Shown piece by piece: positions 35,046-42,525 of a stretch of DNA of 43,651 bases. The stretch comes from Methanobacteriota archaeon. Its GTDB lineage: Archaea; Halobacteriota; Methanomicrobia; Methanomicrobiales; Methanomicrobiaceae. The notes below the pieces were generated by a model. It searched no databases and was not told the DNA's origin. It was given only the letters and a program-made list of their open reading frames with translations. How positions within the stretch are numbered: the stretch's first letter is position 1; every line of letters begins with the position of its first letter. The position numbers and the translations under genes were made by a program. Location: contig JAEWWL010000051.1 in NCBI GenBank assembly GCA_023396365.1, positions 1 through 43,651 of the forward strand, in the 5' to 3' direction.

Positions 35046-35462
35046 TTATGTTTTAAAAAAAGTATTATTCCGGCCCATATTAAATAAGCGCTGGTTTAGT
35101 GCTATACGGATTGCATTTCTAAGCTCCTGCTCACGAAAAGGCTTTTCAATATATCCCGACGGATTTATGGACAGGCATCTTTCAAAAAGAACCGAGTCGC
35201 TGTATGCTGTAATAAAAACAACAGATGCTCCACATATATCCTTTATTTCACGTGCAGTATCAATACCGTCCTTATTTCCGTTTATCCGGATGTCCATTAA
35301 GACAAGATCAGGCGCTTCTTCTTTTGAAATCCTGACTGCGTCTGTGAAATTTGAAGCCATGCCGGCCACTTCATAGCCGTATTTTAAAACAAGCTCCTTT
35401 ACAGATAATGCAAGAATAGCCTCATCTTCGACAATAAGAACTTTTGATTTGCTCAGATTCAT
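35046..35462 (-). CDS. Single-domain response regulator (receiver)
   Basis: This 138-residue CheY-like receiver has the acidic pair E12-D13, the phospho-acceptor D57 in LVLMDIRI, a Thr/Ser in VFITAYSD, and K in YIEKPF. No output domain follows, so it probably acts through protein contacts or as part of a phosphorelay. ATG 35462 is preferred to GTG 35471, since GGTG then forms a ribosome site. No histidine kinase is next to it. Divergent from the Mo/W transporter. Confidence 0.82.
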   Translation of the reverse strand: MNLSKSKVLIVEDEAILALSVKELVLKYGYEVAGMASNFTDAVRISKEEAPDLVLMDIRINGNKDGIDTAREIKDICGASVVFITAYSDSVLFERCLSINPSGYIEKPFREQELRNAIRIALNQRLFNMGRNNTFFKT

Positions 35463-35823
35463 ATGGTGCACCCAACCCGGGAGGTAACAATTCTGTAATC
35501 ATAGTAAATTTCACAGGTACCACTTTTGGTGATATATCCTCAGATGATAAATACATTACTGAGAAGAAGATCAAGTTTTTGGTCCGCCGGATTAATTCAT
35601 AATTTAAGGCTTTTTATTTAAAATCAGATAAATTAAAGCCCCGGATGTATTTTTCCGGTGTGCCTTTTACTTTTAAAAAAATTATGGATAAAGGAGAAAC
35701 CATATATTGCCTGCGCTTTTTAGGCTGCCAATAAATAAGTAAACTATATTATATTAACACCCCTCAATAAACAATCAAATAAATCAATACATTTTAATTA
35801 TTTACCAGCATCAACCTTTATTG
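35463..35823. other. Spacer between response regulator and Mo/W transporter
   Basis: This 361-base spacer has no gene. It holds divergent promoter elements (ATATTATATTAAC near 35745) and two tandem hairpins at 35608-35658. A 16-codon frame at about 35683 is not credible. Confidence 0.5.
35608..35658 (+). repeat. Two tandem stem-loops upstream of the Mo/W-binding protein
   Basis: GGCTTT plus ATTTA (35608-35620) pairs with TAAAT plus AAAGCC (35629-35640) around a small internal loop. CCGGA (35641-35645) and TCCGG (35654-35658) follow without a gap. A metal-responsive leader or a transcription end could look like this; the sequence alone does not say which. Confidence 0.4.
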
Positions 35824-36651
35824 ATGATGAAAAATTCTGGTTATGCAATTCTCATTCCAATGATTATTTTTTCTGTCTTTTTCTGCGGCTGCACCGGAGA
35901 TAACAGTCCCGGTAAATCAGGTGCAGAGGATAAACAGCAGGCATCAGAAAAAGTGGAGCTTTTAGTATACTGCGGTGCAGGAATGAAAACACCGATGGAG
36001 GAGATAGGAGCTGCATATAAAGAAAAAACAGGCAATTCTGTGACTTATACCTATGCAGGCTCAGGTCAGCTTTTATCACAGATGGAGCTAACACAAAAAG
36101 GCGACATTTACATGCCAGGTGCAACAACAGACTTTTCGGTTGCAAAAGATAAGGGATATATTGCAGATGAGGCCTTAATCGCCTATCATGTTCCTGTGAT
36201 TGCTGTTCCAAAGGGAAATCCGGCGCAGATTAAATCACTTAATGATATGGCAAATCCCGGAGTAAAAATATCATCAGGGGATTCAAAGAGCATGGCGCTT
36301 GGAATCATTGCCAAAAATATATTCAGAAAAAACGGAATTGAAGAAGAGGCAATGTCTAATGTGGTTGTCGCGAGAGCAACCGTAAATGAGATTGTAACAG
36401 ATATCGTCCTTGGAAATGCGGATGCCGCAATAATCTGGGAAGATTTATATAAGCCGGAAAATATGGAGATTGTATACATTCCCGATGAGCAGAATCTGAT
36501 TAAAATTGTCCCGATAGGAACACTTTCATTTTCAAAGCAGCCTCTGTCTGCAAAAGAATTCTTAGACTTTGTCGCATCTGATGAAGGCGGAAAGGCAATT
36601 TTTAAGAAGAACGGATTTACACCGTATCCTGATGAAAAATACAATATTTAA
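35824..36651 (+). CDS. wtpA: Molybdate/tungstate-binding lipoprotein
   Basis: This 275-residue protein has a lipoprotein signal with lipobox FFCGC (Cys23 from ATG 35824). It is a periplasmic-binding fold with YCGAGMKTPMEE near residue 50, YAGSGQLL, and GDIYMPGA. It resembles the ModA/WtpA oxyanion-binding group. It would capture molybdate or tungstate for the permease and ATPase downstream; the two anions cannot be told apart here. Three start codons are adjacent (TTG 35821, ATG 35824, ATG 35827). Confidence 0.8.
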   Translation: MMKNSGYAILIPMIIFSVFFCGCTGDNSPGKSGAEDKQQASEKVELLVYCGAGMKTPMEEIGAAYKEKTGNSVTYTYAGSGQLLSQMELTQKGDIYMPGATTDFSVAKDKGYIADEALIAYHVPVIAVPKGNPAQIKSLNDMANPGVKISSGDSKSMALGIIAKNIFRKNGIEEEAMSNVVVARATVNEIVTDIVLGNADAAIIWEDLYKPENMEIVYIPDEQNLIKIVPIGTLSFSKQPLSAKEFLDFVASDEGGKAIFKKNGFTPYPDEKYNI

Positions 36652-36723
36652 TTATTTTTCAAAAGAAGCCGGTTGGTTTTTTTATACAATCAGTTACTGA
36701 ATAATTGCAAGCGGGCAAAAAAA

Positions 36724-36751
36724 ATTTTGGATGATATGTAATTTTGGATGA
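36724..36751 (+). promoter_or_regulatory. Direct repeat ahead of trmO
   Basis: ATTTTGGATGA occurs at 36724-36734 and 36741-36751, offset by 17 bases. It lies in the 222-base gap between wtpA and trmO, about 125 bases before the trmO ATG. The repeated word could be an operator for the trmO-wtpBC part of the cluster. Confidence 0.4.
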
Positions 36752-36873
36752 GATTGAATAATCATCAGTTATGCAGGATTTCTGAACAGGTCTTAGTGTA
36801 AATGAATAACTGCATATAATAATCCTTACAATTTGAAATTAAAATCCTAATAAAACTAATATTAAGGTTAAAC

Positions 36874-37419
36874 ATGGCATCAGAAGATAAATTAAATGAA
36901 TGGAAAGGAAAGGATATTGTATACCACCCTATAGGAATTATTCACTCAGAACACACAGATCAGGAAAACACACCTATACAGGGGATTTTCAACCCGTCAG
37001 AAGGTGAGATTGAACTATATCCTGAATACACTGACGGCCTTAAGGACATAGAAAAGTTTACCCACCTGATTATTCTTTACCACTTTGACAGGGCAACAGG
37101 TCTGAAGCTGATTCGCGAGCCTTTCCTTGACGGTGAAAATCCAAAAGGAATTTTTGCAATCAGGCACTTCAACCGCCCAAATCCCATCGGATTTTCAATA
37201 GTAAATCTCCTGGAAGTTAATGGAAACAGGCTTAAAATCAGTGCTGTTGACATCCTTGACGGAACACCCCTTTTAGACATCAAGCCTTATGTATACAGAT
37301 TTGACCACAGAGAGGAGGTTAAAAGCGGATGGGTAGACGAAAAGCATATTGATGATATAGAAGAGTGGAATGCAACTCCAAAGGGGCTTCGCGACAGGGA
37401 GAGAACCAAAATTGAGTGA
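36874..37419 (+). CDS. trmO: tRNA (N6-threonylcarbamoyladenosine37-N6)-methyltransferase
   Basis: This 181-residue TsaA/TrmO-family protein has the beta-barrel SAM-binding domain: YHPIGIIHSEH near residue 15, RHFNRPNPIGFS near residue 105, and ILDGTPLLDIKPYVYR. TrmO methylates t6A37 in some tRNAs. A short AAGG site precedes the ATG. The stop overlaps the permease start by 8 bases, so it is translated with the transporter. Archaeal homologues are recurrently found beside tungstate transporters, and the reason is not known to me. Confidence 0.82.
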   Translation: MASEDKLNEWKGKDIVYHPIGIIHSEHTDQENTPIQGIFNPSEGEIELYPEYTDGLKDIEKFTHLIILYHFDRATGLKLIREPFLDGENPKGIFAIRHFNRPNPIGFSIVNLLEVNGNRLKISAVDILDGTPLLDIKPYVYRFDHREEVKSGWVDEKHIDDIEEWNATPKGLRDRERTKIE

Positions 37420-38206
37420 TATAAGGCATTCATGGCTGAAGCGGTTTTCAATAGGAACAGGTGTCCTGCTGACCGCATTTATCCTGATTGTCCTTATTCT
37501 TATTGTTACATATCCGGGTTACGAAAGCCTTTTTGAATGCATCATATCAGAAGAGATTGGATTTGCGATTTACCTCTCACTTGTAACATCTGTTATTTCA
37601 ACAGTTCTTTGCATATTATTCGCAATCCCTGTTGCTTATGCACTTGCAAGGTATAAATTTCCCTTAAAAAACCTCATCAATACAGTTATAGATATCCCGC
37701 TAGCACTTCCCCCGCTTGTTGCAGGTGTCGGCCTTTTATTATTCTTTTCAAAGACAGCACCCGGTCAGGCGCTTGCAGCAGCCGGAATTGAGTTTATATT
37801 CACACCCCTTGGAATCATGGCAGCGCAGTTTTTTGTAAACATGCCGTTTATGATTAGAATACTAAGGTCTTCTTTTCAGTCCATAAATCCAAGATACGAA
37901 TATGTTGCAAGGACTCTTGGGTGCACTGAATTTACCGCATTTACGCAGGTGACTCTCCCTATGGCAAGAAACGGGCTGATTGCCGGAACTGTCATAACAT
38001 GGTCAAAGGCGATGGGGGAATTTGGTGCGGCGCTGATGGTTGCAGGTGCAACCAGAATGAAGACCGAATCCCTCCCTGTTGCAGTATACCTGAATATGTC
38101 AACAGGAGATCTTGACATGGCAACATCAGCCGCGGCGATACTTATTGCAATAGCAGTAGTTTCATTGTTTGTTTTTGAAAGATACGGCGGAACAACAAAT
38201 ATCTAA
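37412..38206 (+). CDS. wtpB: Molybdate/tungstate ABC transporter permease
   Basis: This 264-residue ModB/WtpB-like permease has about five or six membrane helices and the EAA-type loop near the C-terminus (ARTLGCTEFTAFTQVTLPMA). TTG 37412 follows a GGGAGAG site and gives the usual N-terminus; an upstream ATG at 37370 would begin deep inside trmO. The overlap with trmO and the ATPase 12 bases downstream mark one operon. Confidence 0.84.
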   Translation: MSDIRHSWLKRFSIGTGVLLTAFILIVLILIVTYPGYESLFECIISEEIGFAIYLSLVTSVISTVLCILFAIPVAYALARYKFPLKNLINTVIDIPLALPPLVAGVGLLLFFSKTAPGQALAAAGIEFIFTPLGIMAAQFFVNMPFMIRILRSSFQSINPRYEYVARTLGCTEFTAFTQVTLPMARNGLIAGTVITWSKAMGEFGAALMVAGATRMKTESLPVAVYLNMSTGDLDMATSAAAILIAIAVVSLFVFERYGGTTNI

Positions 38207-38218
38207 AAAAGTGATCTG

Positions 38219-39268
38219 ATGCTTAAAACAAAAAATGTCTCAATAGAGCTTGGTGAATTTTCACTAAAAAAAGTAAGCCTGGATGTAAAAGACGGCGAAT
38301 ACAGAGTAATACTTGGGCCGACAGGTGCAGGCAAGACAATTCTTTTAGAGACTATTGCCGGAATTTATATTCCTGATTCCGGACAGGTAATTCTTAAAGA
38401 TGAGGATATCACCTCAAAAGATCCAAAAGACAGAAGAATTACAATGGTATACCAGGATTTTGTTCTTTTTCCGCATTTATCTGTTTATGACAATATTGCT
38501 TTCGGGCTTAAAATCTCAGGGATGCACCCGTCTGATATTGGAAAAAAAGTTTCAAAGGTCTCGGACATTCTGGAAATATCACATCTTTTAAAAAGAGACA
38601 CCATAAACCTGAGCGGAGGCGAAAAGCAGAGAACAGCTATTGCAAGAGCGCTGGTTTTGGAGCCTGATGTTCTCCTTCTGGATGAGCCTTTAAGTGCGCT
38701 TGATATTAATACAAGAGAAAAATTAAGAAAGGAGCTAAAAAGCCTTCACAAAATTTACAGGACAACAATTATTCATGTAACACATAATTTTGAGGAGGTT
38801 TTTTCACTCGCAGACAGTGTTTCTGTCATGAACGAAGGTGAGATAATCCAGACAGGAACCCCTGACGAGGTCTTTTCAAAACCTAACTGCCGTTTTATTG
38901 CCGGATTTGTCGGTGTTGAAAATATATTCAGGGGAAAAATCTCTTCTGGGAAAGGAAGCTCAATAATAACTGTTGACGGTCTTAATATCTCATCATCAGT
39001 TACAGGGCTTTTTGGAGATATTTATGCATCTGTAAGGCCGGAGGATATTCTCATCTCAAAAGAGCCTCTCAATACCCCGGCAAGAAATTCCTTTGAGGGC
39101 AGTGTCGTAAGCATTTCTGAAAACGGAACAATGGTGCAGATAAGAGTGGATGTGGGAATACCTTTTGTGACAGTCCTTACCAAAAGAGGATTTTATGATA
39201 TGGGCCTTTTGGAAAATGACAGGGTTTATCTTACATTCAAGGCAGCTGCGGTTCATGTTTTCAGCTGA
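38219..39268 (+). CDS. wtpC: Molybdate/tungstate ABC transporter ATPase with regulatory C-terminus
   Basis: This 349-residue ATPase has Walker A GPTGAGKT (residues 33-40), signature NLSGGEKQR, Walker B VLLLDEPLSALD, and H-loop IIHVTHN. The last 70 or so residues form a TOBE-like domain that in this class can bind the oxyanion and regulate transport. It powers the permease encoded upstream. Confidence 0.86.
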   Translation: MLKTKNVSIELGEFSLKKVSLDVKDGEYRVILGPTGAGKTILLETIAGIYIPDSGQVILKDEDITSKDPKDRRITMVYQDFVLFPHLSVYDNIAFGLKISGMHPSDIGKKVSKVSDILEISHLLKRDTINLSGGEKQRTAIARALVLEPDVLLLDEPLSALDINTREKLRKELKSLHKIYRTTIIHVTHNFEEVFSLADSVSVMNEGEIIQTGTPDEVFSKPNCRFIAGFVGVENIFRGKISSGKGSSIITVDGLNISSSVTGLFGDIYASVRPEDILISKEPLNTPARNSFEGSVVSISENGTMVQIRVDVGIPFVTVLTKRGFYDMGLLENDRVYLTFKAAAVHVFS

Positions 39269-39442
39269 TTCAAAAATTTTTTTATCAGTTTTTTTTAAAT
39301 CATTTTCCTGAATAATTTAATGATTGATTTTTCTGAATAATTTTTAAAATGAATGCTGATTTTTTCTTCTGCTTTTAAAAATAATTACACCTCATCTCAA
39401 AAGTGCGGGTTATTTGCCATCTGCTGATTTATTTATGAAAAA

Positions 39443-39454
39443 CTTTTTATAAAC
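39443..39454 (+). promoter_or_regulatory. Candidate TATA box of the small membrane-protein pair
   Basis: CTTTTTATAAAC is centred about 37 bases before the ATG at 39485. It fits a start about 10 bases ahead of the coding region. Confidence 0.4.
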
Positions 39455-39484
39455 AGATACCATATTCACCAGAAGGGATTACTG

Positions 39485-39661
39485 ATGATTGATATTCTTC
39501 TCGGGGTTGTGGTTGTAATAATCTGCTCCATTATCGGAATTATTTCAGGATATACTGTAATGAATTTCTATTACCGGAAAAGGTTTATGACAGCGGCAGA
39601 AAAATGCAGGGACGATGATTCATTTGAGCCGTTTATCAATGAGATGGAGGACATCTCCTGA
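39485..39661 (+). CDS. Small single-TM membrane protein, 58 residues
   Basis: The ATG follows a GGG-containing weak site behind a good TATA box. Residues 3-25 are a strong hydrophobic helix (ILLGVVVVIICSIIGIISG). A basic YYRKR stop-transfer follows, then an acidic tail (DDD, EMED). It has no known motif. The second small gene begins 12 bases later and has the same architecture of one N-terminal helix and a charged tail. Not recognised. Confidence 0.5.
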   Translation: MIDILLGVVVVIICSIIGIISGYTVMNFYYRKRFMTAAEKCRDDDSFEPFINEMEDIS

Positions 39662-39673
39662 TTAATAGGAGTT

Positions 39674-39865
39674 ATGGATAAAATGACAGACATTCTGGGA
39701 ATTATTTTTTTAGCCATTGTAACTTTGTGCTTTGGCTTTTTAACAGGCTTTCAGATGGCGCACATTAAATACAACAGGCGCCTTGCAAAATATATCAGAA
39801 GATGCATTCATTCAGGAACAATTGCACCAATACTTGTCGCAATTGAGAAATACGGAAAAAAATAG
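39674..39865 (+). CDS. Small single-TM membrane protein, 63 residues
   Basis: A hydrophobic helix at about residues 7-26 (ILGIIFLAIVTLCFGFLTGF) is followed by a basic tail (KYNRRLAKYIRR). The start may be ATG 39674 or ATG 39683; an AGGAG site at 39667-39671 is nearer the usual distance for the second. Adjacent to the acidic-tailed partner, so complementary charges suggest interaction. Function unknown. Confidence 0.5.
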   Translation: MDKMTDILGIIFLAIVTLCFGFLTGFQMAHIKYNRRLAKYIRRCIHSGTIAPILVAIEKYGKK

Positions 39866-40041
39866 TTTTACATCTTTTTTTGTTTAACTGCAGCCAGGTT
39901 AAAAAATTTTTTTGCCCTGGTTTATGCTTAAAAACGACCCCGGCATTAAAAAAATAATCAGGCTTTTTTTTCCTTATTGAGATTTTTATTTTTTTGCGGG
40001 ATGGTAAATACATTTACAGAATAAAACACAATATATCATTA

Positions 40042-40818
40042 ATGAAAATAACAGTCCTTGCAAGCGGAAGCAAGGGAAACTGCACATACATAGAGGGCGA
40101 AAGCGGCGCACTTCTTATAGATGCAGGACTTAGTGCAAAAGAGACTTTCCGGCGCCTTTTGGCAGCCGGCGGAAATCCTGAACTGATCAAGGGGATTTTA
40201 ATTACACATGAACACTCGGATCACATAAAAGGTCTTGATGTTCTTGCAAGGAGGCTTGATGTCCCTGTTTTTGCAACACAGGGGACACTCTGGCAGTTTG
40301 AAGACAAAAGATGCTCAAATAAGGATATCTCTATGCTGGCATGCAGGACTGATGAAAGATTTGAGCTGGATGGTTTTGAAATAGAACCCTTTTCAACATA
40401 TCACGATGCCTGCGATCCCTGTGGTTTCTGCATATCAGAAAACGGATCAAAACTTGGCTTTTGCACAGACACCGGGCATATAACCGACAAAATGTCTGAT
40501 AAGCTCTGCTCCTGCGATGCCGTGGTGATTGAATCCAATCACTGCCCCTTAATGCTTGAAACCGGCCCTTACCCTAAATTTTTAAAGGAGAGAATAAGGG
40601 ATGTAAACAGGGGGCATCTTTCAAACACCGCCGCATCTGAATTTATCCAAAAAACCGGCGGAGATGTTGGAAAATTTATTCTTGCACACTTAAGCGAGGA
40701 GAATAACACTCCCGTAAAGGCGCTTGAAACAGCAAGAAAAAGTGCAGGGCTTTTCTGCTGCGATGTTGAGATAAGTGTTTCACTGCAGTATCAGACCTGC
40801 GATACACTGAAAATATAA
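40042..40818 (+). CDS. MBL-fold metallo-hydrolase (YycJ/WalJ-like)
   Basis: This 258-residue metallo-beta-lactamase fold protein has the metal motif THEHSDH (His56, His58, Asp60, His61), the opening LASGSKGNCTYI, and GFCTDTGH. It matches the YycJ subgroup of predicted exonucleases. An in-frame ATG at 39994 adds 16 unrelated residues and is rejected. No ribosome site is seen at 40042. The ligase gene follows 17 bases later, so a nucleic-acid role is plausible. Confidence 0.82.
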   Translation: MKITVLASGSKGNCTYIEGESGALLIDAGLSAKETFRRLLAAGGNPELIKGILITHEHSDHIKGLDVLARRLDVPVFATQGTLWQFEDKRCSNKDISMLACRTDERFELDGFEIEPFSTYHDACDPCGFCISENGSKLGFCTDTGHITDKMSDKLCSCDAVVIESNHCPLMLETGPYPKFLKERIRDVNRGHLSNTAASEFIQKTGGDVGKFILAHLSEENNTPVKALETARKSAGLFCCDVEISVSLQYQTCDTLKI

Positions 40819-40835
40819 AGACGGGGATTATTCAT

Positions 40836-42479
40836 ATGCTTTTTAGTGAGTTTTCAGATATATGCGAAAAAATAGAAGAGACAAAAGGCAGGCTTGATTC
40901 AATTGACATCGTTGCACAGGTCCTTTCAGAACTCTCCGACGAAGAGCTCCCGGTATTTGTCAGGTTTTTAATGGGGAGAATTTTTCCGGATTATAGTCCT
41001 GAAAAAACAGGAGTAGGTCCGAATCTTGTTTATGAAGCGGTTGCATACGTTGCCGGAAAAAACAGGGAGACTGTTATTAAAAAGATTAACTCCGGCGGCG
41101 ATGCCGGACGTGCAATCGAAATTCTTCTATCAAAAAAAGAGCAGACATCTTTTTTTTCCGAGCCTCCTGACCTTACTGACGTATACAGGGATTTTTTGTA
41201 TATATCCGAAGTTGGCGGAAACAGCTCGCAGAAGGAGAAGCTGAAAGTTATTAAGAGGCTTTTTTCAAATGCAAAGCCCAAAGAGGCCAGATACATCTCA
41301 CGACTAATGCTTGGAGAGCTTCGCATCGGAATCGGTGAGGGAAACATCAGAGAGGCTGTTTCAAAGGCTTTTTTAGTCCCTTCAAGTCTGGTTGAGCATG
41401 CCTATCAGGCATCAAACGATCTCGGTGAAGTTGCCCTCCTTGCAAAAAAAGGCGAAGATGCTTTAAAAGAAGTAAAAGTCGAGCTCTTCAGGCCTGTTAA
41501 AATGATGCTGGCAAAGCAGGGGAAGATTGCCGATATTATAAAAGAACAGGGAAAAACAGCCGCTGAATACAAATACGACGGAACAAGGTTTCAGTTTCAT
41601 AAAAAAGATGGAAAATGCAGGATTTACTCAAGAAAACTTGAGGAGGTTACAGACGCAATCCCTGATGTCGCTGAAATGCTTTCATCAGCAACAGAGCATG
41701 ACGTAATTCTTGACGGCGAGGTAATTGCTGTAAAAGACAAAAAGCCGCTTCCGTTCCAGTATGTACTGAGAAGATTTAGAAGAAAGCATGATGTTTTGGA
41801 GCATATGGAAAGCATACAGCTTGTCCCGAATCTTTTTGATATAATCTTCATTGACGGTGAAACATTAATTGATGAGCCTTTTTTTAAAAGAAGAGAGATA
41901 TTAGAGAGAAATGTCAAAAATTTTGTTGCACCGCAGGTTGTTTCCGATGATATAGAATACATAGAATCATTTTACAAAAAAGCCCTTGAAGACGGTCATG
42001 AGGGCATCATGATAAAATCCCTTTCTGCAAATTACACACCGGGAGTCCGCGGAAAGGACTGGATTAAGATTAAACCTGCGGTTGACACAATCGATCTTGC
42101 GGTAATCGGTGCAGAGTGGGGAGAAGGAAAAAGGGCAAAGATGTTCGGCTCATTTCTTCTTGCATGCAGGGATGAAAGCTTCAGGCTTTTGCCGGTATCA
42201 AAGGTTGCAACCGGAATCTCAGACGAGATGCTTGGAATTTTATACGGGCTTTTAAAAGACTCTGTCATATCAGAATCTAAAAACAGCGTTGTCTTTGAAC
42301 CTGAACTTGTATTTGAAGTAGGATATGCGGAAATCCAGAAAAGCCCCACTTATGAGGCGGGATATGCCCTTCGTTTTCCAAGATTCATAAGGCTTCGTGA
42401 CGACAAGGGACTGGATGAGATCGAGACCATACAGTTAATTGAGGAAAGATTCAATAACCAGTCAGGGCAGAGAGAATAA
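40836..42479 (+). CDS. lig: ATP-dependent DNA ligase (archaeal)
   Basis: This 547-residue ligase has an N-terminal DNA-binding domain (about 1-210) and an adenylation domain with nucleophile Lys246 in EYKYDGTR (motif I). Further motifs are LDGEVIAV, EGIMIKSL and DWIKIKP. The C-terminal OB domain ends near residue 540. It seals nicks in replication and repair. A GGGG-containing site precedes the ATG. The order MBL protein-ligase suggests a shared transcript. Confidence 0.92.
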   Translation: MLFSEFSDICEKIEETKGRLDSIDIVAQVLSELSDEELPVFVRFLMGRIFPDYSPEKTGVGPNLVYEAVAYVAGKNRETVIKKINSGGDAGRAIEILLSKKEQTSFFSEPPDLTDVYRDFLYISEVGGNSSQKEKLKVIKRLFSNAKPKEARYISRLMLGELRIGIGEGNIREAVSKAFLVPSSLVEHAYQASNDLGEVALLAKKGEDALKEVKVELFRPVKMMLAKQGKIADIIKEQGKTAAEYKYDGTRFQFHKKDGKCRIYSRKLEEVTDAIPDVAEMLSSATEHDVILDGEVIAVKDKKPLPFQYVLRRFRRKHDVLEHMESIQLVPNLFDIIFIDGETLIDEPFFKRREILERNVKNFVAPQVVSDDIEYIESFYKKALEDGHEGIMIKSLSANYTPGVRGKDWIKIKPAVDTIDLAVIGAEWGEGKRAKMFGSFLLACRDESFRLLPVSKVATGISDEMLGILYGLLKDSVISESKNSVVFEPELVFEVGYAEIQKSPTYEAGYALRFPRFIRLRDDKGLDEIETIQLIEERFNNQSGQRE

Positions 42480-42525
42480 AAATCCCCCTGACCAAAAAAC
42501 TGCACTTTTTCTCTTTAATGCATAC

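Noticed and set aside
35683..35733. 16-codon frame in the wtpA upstream spacer
   Set aside because: It is too short, has no conserved features, and lies among promoter elements.
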